Positions 54,138 to 64,000 of a stretch of DNA of 64,000 nucleotides are shown in pieces. Location: contig OZ038378.1 in NCBI GenBank assembly GCA_964036045.1, positions 27,055,450 through 27,119,449 of the forward strand. Direction: 5' to 3'. The position numbers were made by a program, and so were the translations under genes. The notes below the pieces were generated by a model. That model did not search any database. It had not been told where the DNA came from and saw only the letters and a list, made by a program, of their open reading frames with translations. The stretch is from Eutreptiella sp. 'Long Island Sound 2002'. Taxonomy: Eukaryota > Euglenozoa > Euglenophyceae > Eutreptiales > Eutreptiaceae. Numbering within the stretch: position 1 is the stretch's first letter; each line of letters opens with the position of its first letter.

Positions 54138-55510
54138 TCAGCGCCCTGAGGTCTCCCCTGATGCATTTTGAGCGCTTATGAGGTCGACGGATCGTCCCTT
54201 ACTTGCTTGTTCTCTTACATCTTCCGGTGACCTGCCATCAGAGTGGCCATATACCCCCCCCTGCTGAATCCAGAGGAGGACTGCCCCTCTCTTTCAATTC
54301 TATTCGTCACTCCCCACCTGCTGAATCCTTGGGAAACCAGGTAGGGCGACTGACCTATTTTCTGAGCTCTTGGGGCCTTAAAGCCCATACGACGTTGCGC
54401 AACGGATGCCGCTGTCATCGGCATTGCGATTTTTTTTGGTGTGTGGTCTGGTCCCATGGCACTCGCGGGATCCAGACCAGTCTACGTGTGTCAGCTGACT
54501 ATATACGGCCTGAACTCAGGCGTTTTCCTGTCCACCCTCCTGCATTCCCTTATCCTAACCGGGGCGTGGTTTGGCGCTCTTTCCAGAGTGTGTTTACACG
54601 CCTACTACCCCTTTTATTGCTTGTTTTTCTGCCCCTCCAGGATATGTGCATCTGCATGTTGACAGTGTCAGCCGATCACCGAAGTATGGACTGTTTTTCC
54701 CCCCCGAGGGGATGCGAATCGACTACAAAGGCGCCCTGAGTCGCCGTATACATGCTTTTACATAAGGTCCAGCCTGGACCAGTACCTAAGTACAGATTCT
54801 TCTGTTTGAGTGCCCGTGATACCGTGTGCCCTATTCGCTGTGATGTGGAGATCCTGATGGCGCAAGGCGGGAAGCCCAGTTGCCTGACTACACTCCCAGC
54901 GGTCCGCCACTGTCAGTCCCAGTGTGAGCCTGCCGACTCGCAGACGCACTTGCAGTCGGATGGGGAAGGTTTGCCTGGGAAACTGGTGGTTTGAGGAGTC
55001 GACGACTCCGCCCACACTGCATGAGGACTCCCTCATGTATGGCCTTCGTGGTAATAGGGTGAGGGAAAAGACGGCCTTGACGCCCGATCCCTTAAGGAGG
55101 AGCTCGTTCGACTTTACCACTCTGGACTCGCGTCGTGGATATGGACATGGTGCGCCCGAGGAAGGACCCGTGGGGACTCTCCCCGGGCCGGCGGGCCTTG
55201 GGAAGCTTGGGGTAGCCTGATGGATCTTTGTGGTCGCTCTCGACCTGTGGGACCACCTCGGTCGTCGTGTGACGCCTATGTTGGCCGTGTATGCCACTGC
55301 CACTGTGGTAGTGACCGTAGCAGCCGGCACCCGGTGCGCCTGGTATGGGTTAACGGGTCCTTTGGATGCCGAACAATCGCCGCCAGGACCCGGGACTTGA
55401 TACTTGATACTATACTAGCAGTTACTAACAGCTACAGCACCGTACCTGTCTTACTGTGGGATTTGGGCAGCCTAACCTGCAAATCAGCCTGAAGTGAGGA
55501 TGTGACATCC
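54138..55510 (+). other. A3 3' non-coding region, truncated
   Basis: It is homologous to 19080-20475 of A1, with twin CTGCTGAATCC motifs (54261 and 54318) and the TATA-like GACTATATACGGCC near 54497. No gene is supported. It ends at ACATCC, about 95 bp before the expected polypurine tract, where A4 begins. Confidence 0.65.
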
Positions 55511-58456
55511 TGACGCGTTCCCGTGGGGGGCCGGCCACGGGACGCTGCGGTGACACGCACAGGTGAGCAGGCAGGCAAGGCACTACGCTCACAAGGGCAT
55601 CAATACGCTCGTGTCATGTGACAAAGCGTTTCAGAATCCTTGCCACTCTGCAAAGAGGGAACGAAAGTATGTACAACAACACATCAGGATATGTACACAT
55701 GGGGTTGAGACTGGACTGGGGTAAGGGCATTACAGGACAATAGACACTCTATCCTAACTTGTATCCCAATCCCAGGTCCGACCCTCTCAGTGGCTGGTGG
55801 GGGCGGGGGCTCAAACACAACCCATGCCCTGCTCAGTCCGGACCCTGAAACCCTGCCAATGGGGGAGGTGTCCCGCCTAGCCACAGGTGAGTTCCTGGGA
55901 ATCAAGGGGCTCCAAGGCCAACCAACAGTGGCTCCCTATGCTCCCTTAACGGCAGGTCCCAACTCCACTCTGAGCCAGAGATATGGCCCCGCCATTATCC
56001 CTCAGGAGTCCGTAGCTGAAAATGGGCTGTTTCAGCCCAAACTGAAATTAACTCAAAAATCCCCAAAATTGACCCCTCGTCCGGACCCGCCAGAGGTAGG
56101 GACGAGGCAACTGACCCTATGCCCTTCGAGTACGAACCCCCTGGAGCCCTCACCCAACCTGGTTCCCTCTGAGGTCCCGGCATCAGGGCAACACGGATGA
56201 GTCATGTGGGGTCATGATGCCAAAATCACCAAAATTGGCGTCATTCCCACGCGTGGCCTGCCCGGCCAAGGTAAGGCCAATGGCTCAGAGGGTAGGAGGC
56301 AGGACCTAGGACTTATATCTGAGTGTACAACTTGAATTTAGGTCCGGGCTCCTTATGGGCTTAGAGATATGGGGCCGCCAATTGACCACACGGAAGGGGG
56401 AAATTGGGGTCCCAAAATTGGGTCATTTTGGCTGCTTGAAATGAGCCAAAATTTGGTGTGCTCCCAATAGTATATCTCCACGCCGGCTTGGAGATCTTAT
56501 CCGCCATTCCATACGCGATCCACCGGGAGTCCAATGGAGACTCCCATGCCCTTGGCTCTCAAAGATCTCCATGCCACTCGGCGTGGTGACGATCCCAATT
56601 GGGTCCACAAATGTCAAAATTGCAAAATTGCCCACACTCACTTTGGGCTAGCGCCTTAACGAAGGTGGCTCCGCTTCGCCCACGTGGTGTGTGGACCATG
56701 GGGACCATTACCCATATCACCCATGTCATTTATGGTCCATTGGTCCATGCGTCCGGCGTGCACGAAGGTTAGAACATGGGGCACGGCGGGCAGCAAAAGT
56801 GGAAAAATGCTCAAAATGGCCAAAAATGCGCACACTCATGGTTGGGGCAAATGAGGCACATGCCCGACTCGGACCGGAGTGTGCCATAGGATTGGTATCA
56901 AGTCCTATGTGTCCAACATATCTTTTGGGCGTCACCCAACTCCTCCGGTATTGGGAATGGCAGGGTCGCCAAGTGAGCCCATGATTTGGGATAGTCCCAA
57001 ATCGCCAACATGGCGGCCACGGTATGCCAAGCCTAGGAGGAGTTATTCGCCGGGTCCAAGATATGTTGGGCACCGAAGTATGTACCCTCATATCATACTT
57101 GAGTCATGATGTCAATTGAGCGCAACGTTGAGATACACGGTCGCCACTTGACATCATGACGGGCCAAAAACGGCAAAATAGGCACAAAGACACACAAAAG
57201 TGCATTGAAAGGTGCACAATTATATTATAATATCTTTGGCTTGGATCGTACAATCGACTAATCCTTCTAAACACAATGACTTGACACCAATGACCTTCCA
57301 TTCCACATATGTGCTCCACTTGGGGCGCCTTGAAAGGTTACGAGCGCTACTTCCCAAGTGGGCACATGAAAATATGGAAAATTGCAAAATACACACCTTG
57401 CTCCCAACGCATCGCTTCGTGATCACCACACAAGCTTCCCTTCACGAAGGTTAGGCTCGCAATTGACCGTAGGGAGTATGGAGAAGGGGCTTGCACAATA
57501 TGAGGTCCATTGGCGGGCTTGGCTTGGAGTAATGGACCCGCCAAATGGGCACGCAACACAACACATGGCACATACCACATATTGCCCAAAAAGGTAGCTC
57601 CCACCACGATATGTCATGCCCCTCCAAGGGCATAACTTTGTGTCAATCGCTCATAGGAACTCAAGGAGAGTTCCTATGCAACACCAACACTTGCGCGCTA
57701 CACTCGAAAGTTATCTTAACGCACGCAATGTCATGGCCAAAGAGTTATAACGCAAACTCTACCCTCTTGACCATGATCCATTACACTAGCGCGCACGTGT
57801 GGAAACGCAAGGCATATGATGCTTCCTAAATTACGTCGGGAGTATTGTGAATACATCCCACGTTTCCTTATTGTCATTCCTCGCAAACAACACGAGATAT
57901 GACCTTCACAAGTGGCCTCACGAATCAACTTTGTTTTGCCCATATCTTTAAGACAAATGGAGGGCAAGAGAAAAGGGAAGTTGATTCGTGCATAGGGAAG
58001 CACGTAGGTCCACTCGAAAGAGGTCAAATCAAGTGCGGGGATGTCGAAGTCGAAAATCCGATTTCGACATCCTGAAAAATTCGGATTAAGGTTGCGAGTA
58101 TTAATTATGAAAATTGCGGAAGCATCCATGCAGTTCCTGGCGACTTTGGAGCCTTCGTGACGGATTGCGTTAAAATTTCCATTATAAACAGTTAAACTGG
58201 CGGTTACGGTAAAGTCGCGAGCCAACCGCCAGCAGTCAAAACAGTGAGTATCAGAACGGAAGCGTAAAAATTGACGGAAACAATATGAAAATAAAACCCT
58301 GTTGATTCCTGATATTCTGATACACAAATCTCCGCTAGCGGTGCATCGGTTGCCGATGCGGGGCTTAACGGCACGGAACACGCCGTACATGGGGTTAGTG
58401 GACCGGAGACCGGTTGTATGCCGTAACCTGGCCATGGGGTTCTGGGTACCGCTTCA
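55511..58456 (-). repeat. A4 3' LTR, complete (2,946 bp)
   Basis: It runs from TGACGCGTTCCCGTGGG (55511) to CCGCTTCA (58456). It is of the A2/A3 U3 type, with the 10-bp hairpin at 58039-58072 and a small deletion near 58380 compared with A2. An antisense frame of 136 codons (55790-56200) is open, as in A2. Confidence 0.9.
55790..56200 (+). other. Antisense open frame in the A4 LTR (candidate, unproven)
   Basis: Same length and reading as the A2 frame at 23364-23774, starting MAGGGGGSNTTHALL. It is Pro/Ser/Thr-rich without a known domain. Whether it is translated cannot be judged from similarity between recent copies. Confidence 0.2.
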
Positions 58457-58467
58457 CCCCCCTCCTT
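58457..58467 (-). promoter_or_regulatory. A4 polypurine tract
   Basis: AAGGAGGGGGG on the minus strand, directly before the LTR start TGAAGCGG. Identical to A1 and A2. Confidence 0.9.
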
Positions 58468-59922
58468 AGAGCAAACCCTGGGGGGGCTCGATAACACCCA
58501 TGCATGGCAGCGGGTACCCAGGACCATTTCCTGAAGGGGGGGGGGTGTCACATCCTCACTTCAGTGAGTCACAGTAAGATAGGTATGATGCTGTATAAAC
58601 TCGTAGGACATGTATAGTATCAAGTATCAAGTCCCGGTTCCTGGCGGCGATTGTTCGGCATCCAAAGGACCCGTTAACCCATACCAGGCGCACCGGGTGC
58701 CGGCTGCTACGGTCACCACCACAGTGGTAGTGGCATACACGGCCAACATAGGCGGCACACGACGACCGAGGTGGTCCCACAAGTCGAGAGCGACCACAAA
58801 GATCCATCAGGCTACCCCAAGCTTCCCAAGGCCCGCCGACTGGGGAGAGTCCCCACGGGTCCTTCCTCGGGCGCACCATGTCCATATCCATACGACGCGA
58901 GTCCAGAGTGCCATAGTCGAACTCCTTAAGAACCCCAAATCTTAAGGGAACTCCTCCTGAAGGGATCGGGCATCAAGGCCGTCTTTTCCCTCGCCCTACT
59001 GCCACGAAGGCCATACATGAGGGAGTCCTCATGCAGTGTGGGCGGAGGCGTCGACTCCTCAAACCACCAGTTTCCCAGGCAGACTGACCGAGGTCAGGAG
59101 CACCGGAGGCCGCCATCCGAATGCAAGTGCGTCTGCGAATCGGTAGGCTCACACTGGGACTGACAGTGGCGGACCGCTGGGAGTGTAGTCAGGCAACTGG
59201 GCTTCCCGCCTGGCGCCATCAGGATCTCCACAAATCACAGCGAATAGGGCAACACGGTATCACGGGCACTCAAACAGTAGAATATGTAATCAAGTACTGA
59301 TCCAGGCTGGACCAGGCTGTAAGAACATGTACACGGCGACTCAAGGTGCCTCTGTATCCCGATTCGTGGTGAAAAACAGTCCATCCCTCAGCGATGGGCT
59401 GATGACACTTAACATACAGATGCACATATCCTGGAGGGCAGAAAAACAAGCAACAATCTGGGTAAATAGGCGTGTAAACACGCTCTGCACAGAGCGCCAA
59501 ACCACGCCACGGTCAGGATAAGGCAATGCAGGAGGGTGGACAGGATAACGCCTGAGTTCAGGCATATATAGTCTCGAGACACACGTCGACTGGTCTGGAT
59601 CCCGCAAATGCCATGGGACCAGACCACACACCAAAAATCGCAATGCCGATGACAGCGGCATCCGTTGCGCAACGTCGTATGGGCTTCAAGGCCCCAAGAG
59701 CTCAGAATTATGAAGGTCAGTCGCCCTACCTGGTTTCCCAAGGATTCAGCAGGGGGGGGAGTGACGAGCAGAAGAAGAGAGGGGCCATCCTCCTCTGGAT
59801 TCAGCAGGGGGGGGTATATGGCCGCTCTGTCACCGAAAGATGGAAGAGAGCAAGCAAGTAAGGGACGATTCGTCGGCCTCACAAGCGCTCACAACACATC
59901 AGGGGAGAGCTCAGGGCGCTGA
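58468..59922 (-). other. A4 3' non-coding region
   Basis: Homologue of 26064-27552 in A2, with the C-run/CTGCTGAATCC pair (plus strand near 59742 and 59798) and the conserved TATA-like stretch near 59565. I see no gene in it. Confidence 0.6.
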
Positions 59923-62900
59923 TCAGGCACCCCTGGCTGCAATCGCCCGGGTGAGTGCTGCCAAGTCCGAAACGTGGATCTTGGTCTTGTGCTTGCGGAT
60001 GTACTCCATGAAGGGAGTATTGACCCGCGGCACAAACGAGGAGACGGGTTCCCAGGTGTCGTGGGACGGCCCATAGCCTCGCCAACGAACCTTGAACTCC
60101 AGGCCTCCGGGTGCCGAGGCCTTCCGACGCTGAGCCAGGATCTTCTCGACAGTATAGTCGTCCTGCTCAGCGTAGTCGTCGTCCGAATCGGCCTCATGTT
60201 TGGCGTAGTCCAGGGACACATGTCGGCCACGGAGGTCGGGTTCCCGCACACGGAGTTGACTCTCGTGGCGCTCCCGGAACTGTCCGTGACCCACCTTGAT
60301 GCGGTAGGTGTCCTCACCAATCCTGCGGACCACCTCGCCGGGTGTGAACCAGGTCTTGGTGCGGTGGGTGCCCATGGGGCGGGGTCTGATCACCCACACC
60401 GGGTCTCCCACCCTGAACTTCTGCGCCGTCGAGCTCGGGGCGGACTTCTGACGCTCAGCGTGCTCCTTCTCAAGCTACTGGCGGATGTCCCGCGCCGTTT
60501 GCTCTTGCCGCGCGAAGAACTCTTTGGCATCCATAGCCATGCCATCACCAGACAAGGGAAGTCCCCTACCCAGGGGGTCCCTGCCAAACAGAATCTGGTG
60601 AGGGGACAAACCGCCCGGGGTGCATGTGTCATGATGGGCCTTCAGAGCAGGCCACATCTCCTCGAACCACTTCCGCCGTGGATTGGTGATGTGGATCTTG
60701 CGCAGCTTCTCGAACAGCTGCCGTCCAGCCACTTCAGCACGGCCGCTAGACCGGCTGAGATAGGCGACGCTCTTGGCATGTCGTATTCCCATGAGGGAAC
60801 ACATAGCCTTGAACCAGCCACCAGTAAACTGGGGCCCTCGGTCACTGCAAATGGTGCGGGGGATGTCAAAGACGGTCAGCCAATGACGAATCATCATGAC
60901 TGCCACTTCCTTGGCAAGCAACCCCTTTTTGCGTGCCGGAACGGCTACAACGTAGCCGCTGTGGCGGTCCACACAGAGAACCACACAGTCAAAGGTCTCC
61001 TTGCCAATGTGCACTTCGGGCATGGAGAAGACGTCCATGGCCACGCTCTCCATGGGCTGGTCAGGAACCGGGGTCCATTGGGGTTCCCCCTTGACGTTCC
61101 GGTTATCGGGATTGCAGGCCTGACAGACCGAGCAACCCTTCCTGACCTTCTTGATGGCGGTGTAGAGAACGATATGGTCGATCTCGAACCGACGCTGCAT
61201 GTCAAGGGCTTGCTTCTTGACCCCTGGGTGCAGCATGTGGTGGTGCCAAGCTTCACAAAGCTCGAGCACCCGGGACTCCGGGACTAGCAGCTTACCATTC
61301 CGGTAGAGCTTGCCATCTTCCTCGGTCAGCCCCTTTGGCCACTTCTGCCCGTCGTCAGGGTCGGTCACAGCCCTATACTCGGCCGCAAAGGCCTCAGACT
61401 TGGCGTAGTCGTCGGTCCAGTCGTCCTGGAGGCAAGACCCCGGGAAGAGGTGCTTGTCGGACTCAGCTCCCTCAGGGGCGAGTACTCTGACCGCTCTGCT
61501 CACCCTTTCTGCGAGGGAGACCGTTCTGCTCACCCTCGAAGCGAGGGGGGCATCTGCAGCCATGACGACGAAGCATTTAGCACCCTCCTCCTCCATCAGG
61601 CGCTCCATTTCAATGATCCTCTTGGCTTCAGCGGTCTCAGCCTCATCGCCATGGGCAGAGATATCCTGCATGCCCTTGCTGGCGGGATAGGCCCACCTAC
61701 TGAGACAGTCCGCCACGGTGTTATCCTTTCCAGGAATGTAAACAACCGTAAGGTCGAACTTGGCCAAGGTCTCGTGCCATCTTGCCCGTCGAGAGGCGGG
61801 ACCTGAGGGGGTGTCCACGTGCTCCTTGTGCCACAACTGCAGACTCTGATGGTCGGTGCAGACGGTGACGAGATGGAGGGCTATGTACCCAGCCCATTTC
61901 CTGAGAGCCATGACGATGGCATACGCCTCCTTTTCACGGGGCGTCCACGTCCGTCTCTGGCCTTCCGCCAGGACTCGGCTCCAGAAGGCCACGGGCACGT
62001 GCCTCCCGTCGTCAAGCACTTGCTCCAACACAGCGCCAATGGCGTAGTCGGAAGCGTCGGTGCGCAGGGCGAACCCTCGGTCGGGATCCACGAGGTGCAG
62101 ACCCACTGCGGATAGCAGCGCCTGCTTCATCCCCTCAAAGGCACGGTCAGACTCTTCAGTCCAGACCAGAGCCTTCTTGGACCCCTTCTTGGTCCTCTCT
62201 CGGTTGCCCTTGAGCATGGTCGTCATGGGGGCTGCATACTCGGCATACATTTTGATATACCCCGAGTAGTAATTGCAGAACCCCAGATACGCCCGTAGCT
62301 CAGAGACCGTTTTGGGCTTTTCCCAGTGCTCAATCGCACCCACCTTGCCAGGTATGGGCTTTCGCTGCCCATTCCCGACTACATGGCCAGCGAAGACCAC
62401 CTCGCTTACCGCAATGGTGGCCTTGTCACTGCTGCCCGTGAGTTTGTGCCGAACCAGAAGGTCCAGCACTCGAGTGACGTCCCTTTCATGTGCCTCCAGG
62501 AGCTCCTCGTAGCTCATGCTGGGGTCCCCGGACGCGATGATCACGTCGTCCACGAAGGGGTCCGCACAGTCGCGCACCGGCTCTAGCAGGTTCTCCAGCA
62601 TCCGCTGAAAAGCCGCATTGCCGTTGGTGACGCCCATGGGCATCACCTTCCACTGGAGAGGTCCGAGTGGGGTGCTCATGGCTGTGCAGGCACGGGACTC
62701 TTCGGCGAGAGGCATCTGATGATAACCATGTTTCAGGTCAATCACCGTGAAGATCCTCCGCCGGTGTTGCTTTTGCAGCATGTCCTCAATGAGGGGCAGC
62801 GTATAGCTGTCGTGCTGCGTTTGGGCGTTCAGGCCGCGGTAGTCGACCACGAGCCGCCACTCACCGGCAACCTTCTTGGGGACGACGAAACAGGGGGAGG

Positions 62901-64000
62901 CCCACTCGGAGTGGCACGGCTCAAGCCAGCCTCTCTGGATGAAGTCACGGAGGATCTTCTCCATGGCCTCTTTCCTCTCGCCCCTCAGGCCAAACTCCCG
63001 TTGCCGATACACACGGGGGTCCTGCTTCAGTCGTATCTTGGCCTCGCCATACGGTCCACGTACCGGTGGAGGAAACACAGGCTTACCGCTGAAGAAGGTC
63101 TGGCCATACTTCTGCTTCAGCCTGGCCCTCAACGCCTGGATCTTGGGGCAGTCATCGGACTCCGCCTTGGCTTTTCCGGGCACTTGAACCACGGAGCTTA
63201 CTTGAAGGGTAGCGACCCCGCTCGCTTTCGGCTCAGGCGGTCTTCCCAGGTGGCCCAAAGGGCCATCTCTGGTCTTGCCTCGGAATAGATCGCCGTAGGT
63301 GGGTGGGTTACCCCCGATTGGCTCGTCCTGGCTGGATAGGTGGTCCAGCACCCTCTGCACGAAGGTGTTCCCGTCATAGGAACCGGAGACGATCGAGTCC
63401 ACTTCCCACCAGGCTCTGTCCTGGCCCTTGCCCTCACGCTGGTTTCCCCAGTCGTGAAAGGGCTGATCCATATACCCCTGAACCAGATCCCACTCCTCTT
63501 CAGTGAGGGGGTCTTCGGAGTCCGATTCTTCGATGTCAACAGGGGGAACCGCAAAGCATTGCCTCCAAGGCTCTGCTATGATACGGTTGACACACACGAA
63601 GTCCGTGGTGTCGGCCTGATCAAGGCCCCCATCCACATAGTGGAATTCTGTTGGCCATCTCTGGGGTGGCATGGGCTGTCCCTTAGCGTCCTGATAGACA
63701 CTCTCTCCAGCCGGTAGGACGACCTTGTTCAAGGTCATGTTGGTCAATGAGGCTACCCAATGTCGGGTACTTTCCTCCTCGGTGCATCCCATAGGAACAA
63801 CCAGCACTGCCTTGGAGCGGTCCTTGCGAATCTTCGCTATCGCTCTTGGAATGTCCCAACGGGGGCAATGGATCCACATCAGTCCCTGATGCGGACCCCA
63901 GTGCTTCTTCCACGCGGAGTCCTGTGCGCTCCAGTACTTCTCACACACCCGCAGATGGGCGGAGGTTCCTGAAGAGAACGCATCCAGGGCCAGATCCGAA
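59923..64000 (-). pseudogene. A4 pol, C-terminal three quarters (one nonsense codon)
   Basis: The frame is open from the window edge, inside the methyltransferase-like domain (LALDAF, then CEKYWSAQDSAWKKHWG), to a TAG at 60475-60477 that replaces a Gln codon. It then continues to the normal stop at 59923. RT has FVDDVIIASGD, RNase H LRTDASDYAIGAVL, and integrase has HHCC, DVFSMPEV, CSDRGPQFTG and GRAEVAG, all intact. The stop lies between the integrase core and the chromodomain, so readthrough or a truncated integrase lacking the chromodomain are the only possible products. A 30-bp in-frame tandem duplication (units at 61489 and 61519) adds ten residues before the integrase zinc region. Confidence 0.88.
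61489..61548. repeat. 30-bp tandem duplication in A4 pol
   Basis: Two units begin GACCGCTCTGCTCACCCT (61489) and GACCGTTCTGCTCACCCT (61519). A1, A2 and A3 have one unit. The duplication keeps the frame and repeats the motif LAERVSRAV as LASRVSRTVS in the RNase H-integrase linker. Confidence 0.8.

Larger units (their letters stand above)
41422..55510 (+). mobile_element. Element A3: chromovirus copy, 3' end interrupted by A4
   Basis: The order is 5' LTR 41422-44416, leader, gag 44796-49157, pol 49158-54137 and 3' non-coding region to 55510. The polypurine tract and 3' LTR are missing. The reversed A4 LTR begins at 55511 directly after GATGTGACATCC. Flanking bases tgtaa (41417-41421) are the expected left target-site copy. 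Gag has one nonsense codon, pol three. Confidence 0.9.
55511..64000 (-). mobile_element. Element A4: chromovirus copy, continues beyond the window
   Basis: On the minus strand, pol enters from the window edge (64000) and ends at 59923. The 3' non-coding region, polypurine tract (58467-58457) and complete 3' LTR (58456-55511) follow. The LTR end abuts the A3 internal region; catcc (55506-55510) is the expected left target-site copy. Only one nonsense codon is seen in the 4 kb of pol present, so A4 is probably the youngest copy. Confidence 0.9.

Overview
The window is a eukaryotic nuclear, repeat-only region. It consists almost entirely of LTR retrotransposons inserted into one another, and no host gene, rRNA or tRNA gene could be recognised. 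Three Ty3/gypsy-like families are present. Family A is a large chromovirus (about 17 kb when complete, LTRs about 3.0 kb) with four copies: A1 (+, 6527-23084), A2 (-, 23085-37333), A3 (+, 41422-55510) and A4 (-, 55511 to beyond the window end). Family B (-, 1-6526) and family C (-, about 39085-41421) are single, badly decayed copies with different gag, protease and RT sequences. The host cannot be named from sequence alone. High-GC coding sequence and an integrase with a C-terminal chromodomain fit an alga or other plant-lineage genome, but this is a weak inference.

Layout. At 1-6526 lies family B, read right to left: coiled-coil gag, CCHC zinc knuckles, aspartic protease, a methyltransferase-like domain, and the start of RT cut by the window edge. 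A1 sits in B's 5' leader and is heavily mutated in gag and pol. A2 sits inside A1's 3' LTR. Its pol is a full 1,643-codon open frame and its gag has one nonsense codon. A2's 5' LTR is cut after 55 bp at about 37333, where unrelated AT-rich DNA begins. That DNA leads into the decayed C element, whose protease gene is interrupted by A3. A3's 3' end is interrupted by A4. LTR ends were placed where the reversed LTRs of A2 and A4 meet foreign sequence (TGACGCGTTCCC...) and where a polypurine tract abuts TGAAGCGG.

How the parts work. In family A, gag (about 1,440 codons: a long Ala/Glu-rich helix, a Pro/Gly tract, a capsid-like part and a variant zinc knuckle) ends in TAG-CGG. The pol frame continues in the same frame without an ATG before the protease, which points to stop-codon readthrough. 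Pol order is protease, methyltransferase-like domain, RT, RNase H, integrase (HHCC, DDE), chromodomain. About 1.4 kb of non-coding sequence then precedes the polypurine tract.

Most notable: all three families carry a related domain between protease and RT that resembles a Dam-type adenine methyltransferase fold with an altered catalytic motif. Other points are the conserved gag/pol readthrough stop, an inverted repeat bracketing the polypurine tract, LTR subfamilies with exchanged U3 halves, evidence that A3 is a recombinant, and a junction at 37333 that simple nesting does not explain.
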